This document shows, one piece after another, positions 33,185 through 43,742 of a stretch of 57,608 nucleotides of DNA (positions within the stretch are counted from its first letter, which is position 1; every line of letters begins with the position of its first letter). The position numbers and the translations under genes are program-made. Location: NCBI GenBank assembly GCA_032718475.1, contig JAUCBJ010002500.1, forward strand, positions 1-57,608. The letters run 5' to 3'. This DNA is from Nemertoderma westbladi (taxonomy: Eukaryota > Xenacoelomorpha > Nemertodermatida > Nemertodermatidae). The notes beneath the pieces are model-generated. The model worked only from the letters and a program-made list of their open reading frames with translations. It did not search any database and had not been told where the DNA came from.

Positions 33185-33537
33185 CCACCCTTCGAAAAGT
33201 CTACAAATTTAGCATTCGTATAGAAGGATAATTTATCCTTCGAATAGCAGCATAAATTATCATTCTAAACGAAGAATAAAAATTATAAATTCTTCCACCC
33301 TTCGAAAAGTTTACAAATTTATCCTTCATTTAGAAGGATAATTTATCCGGCGAATAGTAGGCATATTTATCCTTCTATTTGCCGGCTAAAAACTAGCTAA
33401 ATCTTCAGAATCTTCGAATAGTCTTCAAATTTATCCTTCGTTTAGAAGGATAATTTATCCTACGAATTGTAGACTGAATTTTAAACTGTGTGTGATATTT
33501 TCCCCTTAATGGAAAACTGTATAACTGCAGAGTAGTG

Positions 33538-34023
33538 GTTAGCGTCCTCGCAAACAGAACCTATAGTGCAGTAGGTCACTGCAGCATCTATCTATCATAT
33601 TAAAATGGAAGGTTTTAATTTCACACATTTCACACAATTGCATAATTCTGCACAGGTTAGCGTCCTCCCCAAACACGAAAACTATGGTGTAGTAGTACTC
33701 TGCCAAGTGCCAAGTATCAGCAAAAAAGCATTCATAAACAACAAAATTGTAGGTTTCCTCTTTCAGACATTTCATCCCCTAATAGTGGCAGACTGTAGAT
33801 TGGTCATTATCTCCCCAAATACACAACCTACGGTATAGTATACTCTGCTTGGTATCAGCAAAAAAAAACATTATAAACATATTGTGTAAAGGACCTAAGT
33901 ATCAGCTAAAAATCATTATTAATAACTAAATAGGATAAGATTTTCACTTTCAGACATTTCGCCTCCTAGTGGCAGACTGAAGAACTGGAAACTGGTCGGC
34001 GTCCTCCCAACAAGCAACACGCC
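33538..34023. repeat. diverged internal repeats of the inverted-repeat arm
   Basis: Four related blocks begin at about 33538, 33655, 33799 and 33992 with versions of GGTTAGCGTCCTCCCCAAAC. Three are linked by CAGACATTTC...TAGTGGCAGACTG. The right arm repeats them in reverse at 38171-38690. Open frames here (about 78 codons) are accidental. Confidence 0.65.
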
Positions 34024-34499
34024 TATATGGCCAAGTAGAATTTCTTCTTCAAAGTGTCAGTTAGAACAGAGTGGTTACGATGATGCAACTGCTGTTATAA
34101 TTTCCTGCTTGCAAGTATCAAGTAAATGTGTAAAAAACCAGCCTCGAGATAGCCTTTATGTTCACAGGCTCAGGAAGGTCTGCATCATATAGATGCAGTG
34201 ATGCACGAACATGATAGAGTCAAGATCCAACTTGTAGGATGACGGACTGACGACCTGCTAGGCCTACCTCGCTAGCACCCATCCATCCGGTACACTGCAA
34301 AAAGGAATAATTGAATCATTTTGTGTTTATGATTATAAACATGTGAACTGAAAAAGCTAATCTAAGATTTACTGCTTGTTCTTACCAATGTTAGTCAAGA
34401 ACCAATCAAGGTAGTTCCACTCTTCTGCTCTCCTGCTGGGTCCTATTTATTGAGATTACTACTTAACCAACCCAGCCTAGAGTGGGCTTTCGAGTGGGC

Positions 34500-34625
34500 A
34501 GATTTTTGTTCAACACACCTCAGCCCCTGAGAATATATGACCATGGATCGTCCTTTACATTGGTCTTATGCGCCTTGAAATAATGCCCAGAAAGGTGCTC
34601 TATAAATTATTATTATTATTATTAT
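34500..34625 (+). mobile_element. SINE/LINE tail fragment with (ATT)n
   Basis: GCGCCTTGAAATAATGCCCA followed by AAAGGTGCTCTATAAATTATTATT resembles the tail of the SINE at 5500-5755 (GCGCTATATAAATA then ATT repeats). Only the 3' part remains. It abuts the pogo-like fragment. Confidence 0.5.
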
Positions 34626-34626
34626 C

Positions 34627-35031
34627 ATATTTGACGATGTGTGTTTCAGGGACACCTTCCAGTTTGACATTTTGAGCCATCCTGGATGTTAAAGTATGCC
34701 GAGTTTTAAAGTTTTCTAACCAATCTCGACCCGGTCGATTGTCTTTAAACCTAGAACCTCCAGTCCCAGGTGTAGTAGAATCGATATATTCTTTAATGAG
34801 GAGAATGATATCTATACCCTTAAGTGGGCATTTCCACTCTGTAACAGTGTTAATGACATTAACAATTTTCTTATCTTCTTCCATGGTTAGAAACGTTTGT
34901 CCACCATGGTTTTTTAATGTAGGACCCAAATTGACTCTTCTGTACAATGTTCCTTAAGGAACACCGTTTTCCTTCAAAGCTTTGTTGATGGAATTACCAT
35001 GGTCAATTACTGCATTTAAGGCCTTTAACAT
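34627..35031 (-). pseudogene. pogo/Tigger-like transposase, N-terminal DNA-binding part
   Basis: The minus-strand frame reads a helix-turn-helix (SINKALKENGVP, then a TAA at 34954-34956, then GTLYRRVN), GGQTFLTMEEDKKIVNVI and then RFKDNRPGRDWLENFKTRH. This is the paired helix-turn-helix plus CENP-B-type layout at the start of pogo-family DDE transposases. The catalytic domain is absent, cut off at an ATT microsatellite. It lies in the spacer between the arms of the giant inverted repeat. Confidence 0.75.
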
Positions 35032-35688
35032 ACAGACTCAGGCGAAGGTTCGATATTCGATCAACCAATCTTGACGCTGGGTCATACGTTAACCGCGCCT
35101 CCATCTGCGGAAAACGAGAAGAAACGGCTATATTTAGCCGCAGTAAACCGCTCGTCGTGGAGACTTCTCACCTTTCATGGTTACCTGCGATGGTGTGTTG
35201 GCCCTGCAGGCGAATAGATTCGTCCGGGGGACCTCCCACTGCCTGCGCGGGTCGCGCACCAAGTGGCGCAGCGGCCTGGGACTGGAGGATGGGGCCGGCC
35301 TGCCTTCACAGCCGTAGCCAGGTGGCTGGTCGGTTGGTTGGATGTAGTTGTTGGTCTGTAGTGTAGGTTGTAGGTGTAGATATGTTTTACAGTTTAAATT
35401 TCCCTCGTCTAATTTTAATTGTCTGTCTGTTATGTATATTGCATTTGATTGGTTGTTCTGGTGGTGGGTTTTTAAACGTTTTTGATTAATAAACATAGCA
35501 TAGCCTTGATGTGTCCTTATTTAAGGCCTTTTCCATGGCGCTTTGATTATACCCTGTCAAGTATGGTTGCGAACCTGGCTTCCAAACATATTTTCGAGGC
35601 ATTTGGCTGTTTATGTGCGTTATGTTGAAAAACAGAAAAAGAAAAGTGTGTTAGTTTGCTACCTTCTGACCTTATAGACCTATAATAA
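35032..35688. other. spacer DNA, possible retroelement 3' end
   Basis: A GC-richer block (35150-35335) is followed by AT-rich sequence with AATAAA at about 35489. This could be the 3' end of a LINE or a transcribed unit, but no family motif was recognised. Short frames on both strands are unsupported. Confidence 0.3.
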
Positions 35689-35960
35689 TCTATATATATA
35701 AATATGCATTGTCTGTCTGAGTCAGTGAGTCTGTCCAAGCTATACGCTCCGACACACGAGCACCAATCTGAACAAATGATACATCGATGGGAAGCTCTTG
35801 TTCTGAGGACGTAAACTATCGCTATCCTGGAGACTAATTTTACACGTTTTCTTGCGTGAATGCTTATTTTGTGGTCGCCGCAATATGTTGTGTGTCAATA
35901 TCACTAAGTGTTTGGAATATTCCTTTTGGCAGTACACAGGCCTGGCAAAGCTGAGAATAA
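35689..35960 (+). mobile_element. Helitron-like 5' end
   Basis: TCTATATATATAAATATGCA followed by TTGTCTGTCTG and then CCAATCTGAACAAATGATAC matches the usual start of animal Helitrons (TC, a TATA-rich run, GTCTGTCTG words, then a conserved block). No CTRR end with hairpin was found downstream, and no Rep/helicase gene follows here. The right end is therefore arbitrary. Confidence 0.5.
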
Positions 35961-36566
35961 AGTGTTAGCAAGGTAGCTAGCTACTGGCAGACCAATCATA
36001 TCTTGAGGTGGCCTGCAGGCAGGCTGGGTTGGTTAAGTAGTAATCTCAATAAATAGGACCGAGCAGGAGAGCAGAAGAGTGGAACTACCTTGATTGGTTC
36101 TTGACTAACATTGGTAAGAACATGCAGTAAATCTTAGATTAGCTTTTTCAGTTCACATGTTTATAATCATAAACACAAAATGATTCAATTATTCCTTTTT
36201 GCAGTGTACCGGATGGATGGGTGCTAGCGAGGTAGGCTAGGTAGGCGAGGTAGGAGGGTGCTACCGTCATCCTACAAGTTGGATCTTGACTCTATCATGT
36301 TCATGCATCACTGCATCTATATGATGCAGACCATCCTGAGCCCGTGAACATAAAGGCTATCTCGAGGCTGGTTTTTTACACATTTACTTGATACTTGCAT
36401 GAATGCGTATTTGAGATAAAATGGCGTTATTCTGTATCTGTTTTGTTATCGACCAAATTACTGGTCAGCAAGCAGGAAATTATAACAGCAGTTATTGCAT
36501 CATCGTAACCACTCTGTTCTAACTGACACTTTGCAGAATAAATTCTACCTGACCATAGGCGTGTTG

Positions 36567-38170
36567 GTTATATTGAAAAATATCGAGACATGAAAAATAT
36601 CGAGAGTAAAAATAACGCGAGTAAAAACATCGAGTGTTGAAAAATAACGATAATATCGAGAGTTCAAAAAATATCGAGAGTAAAAATATCGAGGGTAAAA
36701 ATATCTAGAGTAAAAATACCGAGTGTTGAAAAATATCAGAGAGTAAAAATATCGAGTGTTGAAAAATATCGAGAGTAAAAATATCGAGTGTTGAAAAATA
36801 TCGAGAGTAAAAATATCGAGTGTTGAAAAATATCGAGAGTAAAAATATCGAGTGTTGAAAAATATCGAGAGTAAAAATATCGAGTGTTAAAAAATATCGA
36901 GTGTTGAAAAATATCGAGAGTAAAAATATCGAGTGTTGAAAAATATCGAGAGTAAAAATATCGAGTGTTGAAAAATATCGAGTGTTGAAAAATATCGAGT
37001 GTTGAAAAATATCGAGAGTAAAAATACCGAGTGTTGAAAAATATCGAGAGTAAAAATATCGAGAGTAAAAATATCGAGTTTTGAAAAATATCGATCGTAA
37101 AAATATCAAGTGTTGAAAAATATCAAGAGTAAAAATATTGAGTGTTGAAAAATATCGAGAGTAAAAATATCGAGTGTTGAAAAATATCGAGTGTTGAAAA
37201 ATATCGAGTGTTGAAAAATATCGAGAGTAAAAATTTCGAGTGTTGAAAAAAATATAGAATGTTGAAAAATATCGAGAGTAAAAATATCGATAGTAACAAT
37301 TTTTTTAAATAAGGGTTGTATGATAATTTTTTTTACTAAAAATGTTCTAGAACAACAATATTTATCAACATTTGGTAGCTTATACGTGTTCTAATATAAT
37401 ATTTAACAATATTTATAATATTTATCAAAATTTATAGCTAGCACTTCTTTTATAATATTTATTAAAAAAATAGCAAAAACTAGCTAGTATAATAAATCTG
37501 GTAAATGGGTACCCAAGGTGTATTACATAATGCCATTCACTTGCACTTGCACTGTTGTAACCCATGCACTGCAATATAGTTCCATAATTCTAAATAAAAT
37601 GCTCAAGCAAAATGCAATATTTTTACTCTCGATATTTTTCAACACTCGATATTTTTACTCTCGATATTTTTCAACACTCGATATTTTCAACACTCGTTAT
37701 TTTTACTCTCGATATTTTTCAACACTCGATATTTTTACTCTCGATATTTTTACTCTCGATATTTTTCAACACTCGATATTTTTACTCTCGATATTTTTAC
37801 TCTCGATATTTTTCAACACTCGATATTTTTCAATACTCGATATTTTTACTCTCGATATTTTTCAACACTCGATATTTTTACTCTCGATATTTTTCAACAC
37901 TTGATATTTTTACTCTCGATATTTTTCAACACTCGATATTTTTACTCTCGATATTTTTCAACACTCGATATTTTTACTCTCGATATTTTTCAACACTCGA
38001 TATTTTTCAACACTCGTTATTTTCGATATTTTTCATCTCGCGTTATTTTTACTCTCGATATTTTTTAATCACGTTAATTTTCAACACTCGTTATTTTTAC
38101 TCTCGATATTTTTACTCTCGTTATTTTTACTCTCGATATTTTTCAAGTCTCGATATTTTTCACCATTACC
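36567..38170. mobile_element. foldback element with tandem-repeat inverted arms
   Basis: The left arm (36567-37290) is built from two interchangeable units, a 15-bp AGTAAAAATATCGAG and a 17-bp TGTTGAAAAATATCGAG. The right arm (37615-38170) is the reverse complement of such an array. The outer ends match: ATATTGAAAAATATCGAGAC on the left, and TGGTGAAAAATATCGAGAC for the reverse complement of the right. The middle (37291-37614) is AT-rich and non-coding. The element is flanked by the 9-bp repeat GGCGTGTTG (36558-36566 and 38171-38179). The left arm of the giant inverted repeat has a single copy at the same place (CAACACGCC, 34015-34023), proving insertion. Drosophila FB and Mutator-like foldback elements have this architecture and duplicate about 9 bp. 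Open frames within are repeat translations. Confidence 0.9.
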
Positions 38171-38875
38171 GGCGTGTTGCTTGTTGGGAGGACGCCGACC
38201 AGTTTCCGTTTCTTCAGTCTGCCACTAGGAGGCGAAATGTCTGAAAGTGAAAATCTTATCCTATTTAGTTATTAATAATGATTTTTAGCTGATACTTAGG
38301 TCCTTTACACAATATGTTTATAATGTTTTTTTTGCTGATACCAAGCAGAGTATACTACACCATAGGTTGTGTATTTGGGGAGACAATGACCAATCTACAG
38401 TCTGCCGCTATTTGGAATGAAATGTCTGAAAGAGGAAACCTACAATTTTGTTGTTTATGAATGCTTTTTTGCTGATACTTGGCACTTGGCAGAGTACTAC
38501 TACACCATAGTTGTCGTGTTTGGGGAGGACGCTAACCAGTGCAGAATTATGCAATTGTGTGAAATGTCTGAAATTAAAACCTTCCATTTTAATATGATAG
38601 ATGCTGCAGTGACCTACTGCACTATAGGTTCTGTTTGCAAGGATGCTAACCACTACTCAGGAGTTATACAGTTTTCCATTAAGGGGAAAATATCACACAC
38701 AGTTTAAAATTCAGTCTACAATTCGTAGGATAAATTATCCTTCTAAACAAAGGATAAATTTGAAGACTATTCGAAGATTCTGAAAATTTAGCTAGTTTTT
38801 AGCCGGCAAATAGGATAAATAAATATAATATGATATAAATATTAATATTTAATATGGATAAATATGCCTACTTAT

Positions 38876-39246
38876 TATTATTTTATTTATTTCAGCATCA
38901 AATATTCATATTATATACATTAAATATCAGTGCCATATCTATAAAAACACTAATGGTAGGGAATTTCTGCACAATTAGTAAAATGGGTCTAAAAAATGAA
39001 ACATAGGTGAAATAAAAAGCGTCAAGTTGCACGTGAGTAACACCACCGCTTAAAAGTATCGTACATTGTAGACAATGGTCGGCAAGTGTTACGTACACAT
39101 ATTAAAATAGAATTAGATGACAAATTTACACGAGTAAGCAAACTAAAAAGTGATATTCTAAAAATATCTTTAAGAGAGCGGATATTAAAATTTACCAACA
39201 TTTGACTCGCACTATTAATCTCGTCGGTCTCCTTATTGTATAATTT
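38876..39246. repeat. right-arm-only AT-rich insertion
   Basis: In the left arm the flanking sequences GGATAAATATGCCTAC and TACTATTCGCCGG (reverse complement of the region near 33357-33375) are joined. Here about 370 bases separate them, with TAC on both sides. No coding motif. Confidence 0.6.
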
Positions 39247-40295
39247 AATATTCTACTATTCGCCGGATAAATTATCCTTCTAAACGAAGGCTAAATTTGT
39301 AGACTTTTCGAAGGGTGGATGAATTTATAGTTTTTATCCTTCGAATAGAATGATAATTTATGCTGCTATTCGAAGGATAAATTACCTTCTATTCGAAGGA
39401 TAAATTACCTTCCAAACGAAGGATAAATTTGTAGACTTTTCAAAGGTTGGATCATTTAGCTTAGTTTTGTTTAGTTATGCATAGGCAACTGTTTTATCCG
39501 GCAAATACTGAGAGTAAAATAATAATTATATAGTTATGCCTACTAATAATCCGAATATTTGTTTATCTGGGGACCATATTTAGCAGTGAATTAGTACAAA
39601 GTTATCAGTTCTTTAGAATTGTCCATTATATAATAATATCATCTGGTGCAAAGAAAATTGATCTATATTATGTCCAGTGCCATTCATATTGTTTTATGAA
39701 ATAAATCCATTAATTACTGTGTGATGCTGTGTCTGTCCTTAAAGGTGCGGTAATCCATGTTTCCAGAGTCTGTAGGTCTGAGTGTATGGCAGAGCTAGAG
39801 GTAAAGGCGAGGTCCATACTGCCCTACAGTATGTCACTGTCAGAATGTCAGACACCTGTAAAAACGAGACTATCTGACTATGTCTTTCAGGGAAATCCTG
39901 GGGACAAACAAAGCACATATTTTTTCAGTATTAAAGGTGTACTATATCCGAAACTGAAAGTTTTAAAAAATATATCCTTTTATACTATAACGATACAGAA
40001 ACTATTTACTCTACTGCTCTATACTGTATAAAATATATTCTTAATTAATAATTATTTTTAAATCTTTTATTTAATATACAAATTTTAATATTTAACATTT
40101 TAATATTCAGATATTTTCTTGCTATCATGCACCCCGGTCAGCCTGTACAATCAGCACGTCGCACATCAGCACATGTACAGATGTACCTAACAGTACAACA
40201 TATCGCAGCGCAGTTTGGAGTTCCGTAGTTCCGTACTTGCTGACCCTTCGTTTGAATACATATAGGCCTACTGCAGCACACTGTCAGATGTCAGA

Positions 40296-40363
40296 CTAAA
40301 CACTGAACCCACGACCTCCAAGAGTTGTGAATTCAATGTAACCACTACACCAAGGTCTCTTTG
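40296..40363 (-). mobile_element. tRNA-like SINE head (right arm)
   Basis: Minus-strand counterpart of 27471-27545, with the same A box (TGGTGTAGTGGTTACAT) and degraded B box. Its presence in both arms shows that it predates the inverted duplication. Confidence 0.65.
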
Positions 40364-40960
40364 ATTAATAAAACAGCATTTAAGAGAACAGAAAAAGATA
40401 TCAGCACCAGTCCCATCTCAGTTCTTCAACCTTATATTAATATGTTGGTTCTGATGGAAATCTATGACCATGAAAGGTTTCCAAATATGTAAAAAAAAAT
40501 AAATTTAGGAAATAGCTGAGATATGGGCTTTCGAAAGTTGAATGTTTTTTCACGGCGCCAGGCTATTATTTTATATTTAATAAATAAACCATGTTCTAGA
40601 ACATGATGTAAAAACGTAACACATAAACGTCAAAAATCTGGAAAATTTGCCTGACATATTAAATTTAAATTCGTACTGTAACTGGGAACTGAAACACGAA
40701 TAATTTAATATGGCTGACAATATGGGAAATTATTTAAATTTAAAATAACAAATTCAAATTTTCCGATTATCACCTAAAATTTCCATAGTTACCCTCAAAT
40801 ATATATTGATTATATATTTCTCTATATACTCAGCCGCTTCCATTAATAAGTGTATTACGTATTGTTGGATAGGGAAGTATGGTGTAGGGTAGGTAGGATA
40901 AGGTAGGTAGGCCAATACCTCCCCCCCCCCTATCCCTCTCCACCAAAGCATCCACAGGCA

Positions 40961-43400
40961 TGTATATCTCTGGAAATGGATTGTTTTCGGCTGGAACCCA
41001 GTTCAAGAAGCGAACTGGAAAGCTATGGACTCATAGTGGACCCAGTGGTCACAAGTCCCAGATAGACCATATTCTGTTTCGTAGGAAATACAGGAGCTCT
41101 ATACAAGACTGTAATGCATTTACACTTCGACCCTTCTCCAGTGATCACCGCCTTATTGTGGCCAAGGTAAGACTTAGTCTGCGTGCTAGCAGAACAACGA
41201 AATCTGCCTTGCCACGGCATGACTGGTCCTCTCTGTTGCAACAGCCAAGTGTGAGATCCAGCTTCACACTACAGCTGAGCAACAGGTATGAGGCTCTTGC
41301 CTCTGAGGCGGAAGATCACTGTGAGGGCTATACTGCCTTTACAGAAGCAGTTAAGTTAGCAGCTGCAGAAACAGTTCCTGTATACCCTCGAAACAGGAAA
41401 AGGGCCCCCTGGACTGACAACAAAATTCAGAAGTGCCGAAATGACCTTCATAAGGCGCAGAAAGAGTCCCGACTCAAACAGACTACAGCGGCCAAGAATG
41501 CAGTTAAAGCTGCATCTAGGTCCCTGAACAGGCAGTACTCTGTTAGTCTACAGGAGCTAATAAACCAACAGGTTGATGCCATCAATGATGCTGACGACAG
41601 CAGGCAATCATCCCAGGCATGGAAATCGATCAATCTGCTTACTGGGCGGAAAAGCCAACCAACCACCAAGGTTAAGGCTGAATCACCAGCCGATCGCCTC
41701 AATGGTTGGAAAGCCCACTTTGAAAAGCTCCTCAATAATGACAGGGTATTGCCTGATAACTTTATAGAAGTAAAAGTGTCTGAGTATGTACTCCCAGATA
41801 TTCCCATTGGCGATATCTCCTTTGCAGAAGTGAAGGCTGCTGCAAAGAGCATTAAGACCAATCGTGCCAGTGGAGTAGATGGTGTTCCCCCTGAGGTCTT
41901 TAAAATACCTGAGTGTTTAAAGCTCATCTATCCCATCATAGTAGACATGTACCGTACAACAAGAGTCCCACAAGAAATGAAAACAAATAAGTTGGTGCCA
42001 GTTCCCAAGAAGGGCAACCTAACACTCTATGGTTCTTTTCGGGGAATCTCATTGATCTCGATTGCTGCAAAACTATACAATAGAATTCTATTAAATCGCA
42101 TCAGGGATCCCATTGAGAGACTGCTACGTGGAAATCAGAATGGGTTCCGTAAAGGTCGTGGGACCATGGAGCCCATTTTGGCACTTAGAAGGATAATTGA
42201 AGAGTTATCAAAAAAGAAAGACAGGCATCTGGCTGTTATCTTTGTTGACTTCTTCAAGGCCTTTGATTCAGTCTCTCGATCACGTATGTTCAGCATACTT
42301 TCATTATATGGGATTCCTGATGAAATTATTGCAGCAATCAGATCAGTATACGATGGTTCGACAACATTTGTGTCTACTGTTGACGGTGACACAGAACCAT
42401 TTGAAGTGTTATGGGGCGTCCTCCAAGGAGACACACTTGCACCATTCTTGTTCATTATTGTGGTTGACTATGTTCTACGCATGTCCTTAGATCATCATAA
42501 TGATGATGGGGTGATGATAACTCCACCTACTGGCTCCAGAAGTCGAGGAAATCCTGCCAAGTACCTAACTGATCTAGACTTTGCTGATGACTTAGGAGTA
42601 CTCTCAGAATCATTAGACGGAGCCCAGCGGCTCCTCAGCTCATTAGAACATGCTGCTTCTAGTGTTGGTCTTTTTATTAACTCCAGAAAGACCAAAATTC
42701 TGACAGTTAACTTTGAAAGTCCTCAGCAAGTCTCTGATCGGATGAGCATAAGCTCAAAGGATGGTATGCTTGAGCATGTGGACGACTTCTGTTACCTGGG
42801 ATCATGGATCCGGAAGTCAGGTGAGGACCTTCGAATACGTAAGGGAAAGGCATGGGCAGCCTTGAATAGGCTTTCCAGGATTTGGAAGTCACCTAGAATT
42901 AATCGGAAACTTAAGGTCCGATTATTTAGAGCAGCAGTAGTTCCAGTACTCCTCTACGGGAGTCCATGCTGGGCTCTAACTGCTGAGGACACCAAATCTC
43001 TGGATGGCACATTCACAAGAATGCTACGCCGGGTACATTGTGTCAAGTACAATGCACACATCTCCAACCAGACACTATATAACATTGGAGGTGTCTCATT
43101 GGTTCCCCCAAGCTTGACACTAGAACAAAATCGCCTCCGCTTTGCAGGACATTGCTTTCGCCGTGAGATCCAGCCGGTGCATAATCTTGTACTTTGGCAG
43201 CTTCATGGAGTGAATAAGCATGGTGGACAGCCCATGACTTTCTTGAGACGCATCTTAAAGGACACTGGCCTTAAAGATGCGGATGATCTAGCAAATGTCA
43301 TGGGTGATAGAGAGTTGTGGCGGTGCAATTTTGTTGACAAGCCGGCACAGCATTCTTAAAAATGCAGCTGCAATGCAGCATGCCGATCCTAGTAGTAGTA
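40961..43400 (+). mobile_element. APE-type LINE copy 2, 5'-truncated, open frame
   Basis: The sequence matches copy 1 from its endonuclease C-terminus (ISGNGLFSAGTQFKKRTGKL) to the (TAG)n tail. The frame is open from 40960 to 43359 (799 codons), with FADD and LQGDTLAPFLFII intact. It keeps residues that copy 1 lacks (an SSIQDCN stretch near 41097 and RKSGED near 42813), so copy 2 is nearer the master sequence there. It is flanked by the 11-bp duplication ATCCACAGGCA (40950-40960 and 43400-43410), and the left arm of the giant repeat shows the empty site (26288-26298). About 2.44 kb long; the 5' loss is typical of this element class. Confidence 0.92.
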
Positions 43401-43742
43401 TCCACAGGCAGGTCCAGTGATTTGGACTTGTTTGTAGCAGTTGCATTTTTTTCTTCGAAAAAGGTCTTTTTTATGCGTCGAAAATGCTTCAAATAATGTA
43501 TGAAATTATCCTTCGAAAATGCTTCATAAACTTCTAATTGAAGGCTAATAGTCTACTAAACGAAGCATTTTTATCTTCGAAATCATCCTTCGAAAAATGC
43601 TTCATAAACTTCTAATCACAGGCAAATAGTCTACTAAACAAAGCATTTTTGTCTTCGAATTATCCTTCGAATATGTTTCGTAAACTACTAATCGAAGGCT
43701 AATAGTCTACTAAACGACGGATATTTCTCTTCGAAATCCACA

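Larger units (their letters stand above)
25237..34478 (+). repeat. giant inverted repeat, left arm
   Basis: Reads as the reverse complement of 36021-44499. Anchors are 25237 with 44499, 25475 with 44261, 26288-26298 with 43400-43410, 28003 with 39831, 33775 with 38417 and 34478 with 36021. The arm is interrupted by a 4662-bp LTR-type insertion (28523-33184), a 367-bp palindromic segment (26558-26924) and a segment related to the EnSpm element (27216-27464), none of which is in the right arm. The collinear shared sequence is about 4 kb. The arms contain many short self-complementary words such as GAAGGATAAATTATCCTTC. Confidence 0.9.

Noticed and set aside
33539-33838. Conserved frames of 77-96 codons found in both arms of the giant inverted repeat
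   Set aside because: Their conservation follows from the inverted duplication; the sequence consists of diverged internal repeats and the peptides differ between repeat units.
36705-38244. Long frames (up to 210 codons) reading FSTLDIF/YSRYF repeats
   Set aside because: They are translations of the 15/17-bp foldback units, exist in several frames and on both strands, and carry no start or domain evidence.
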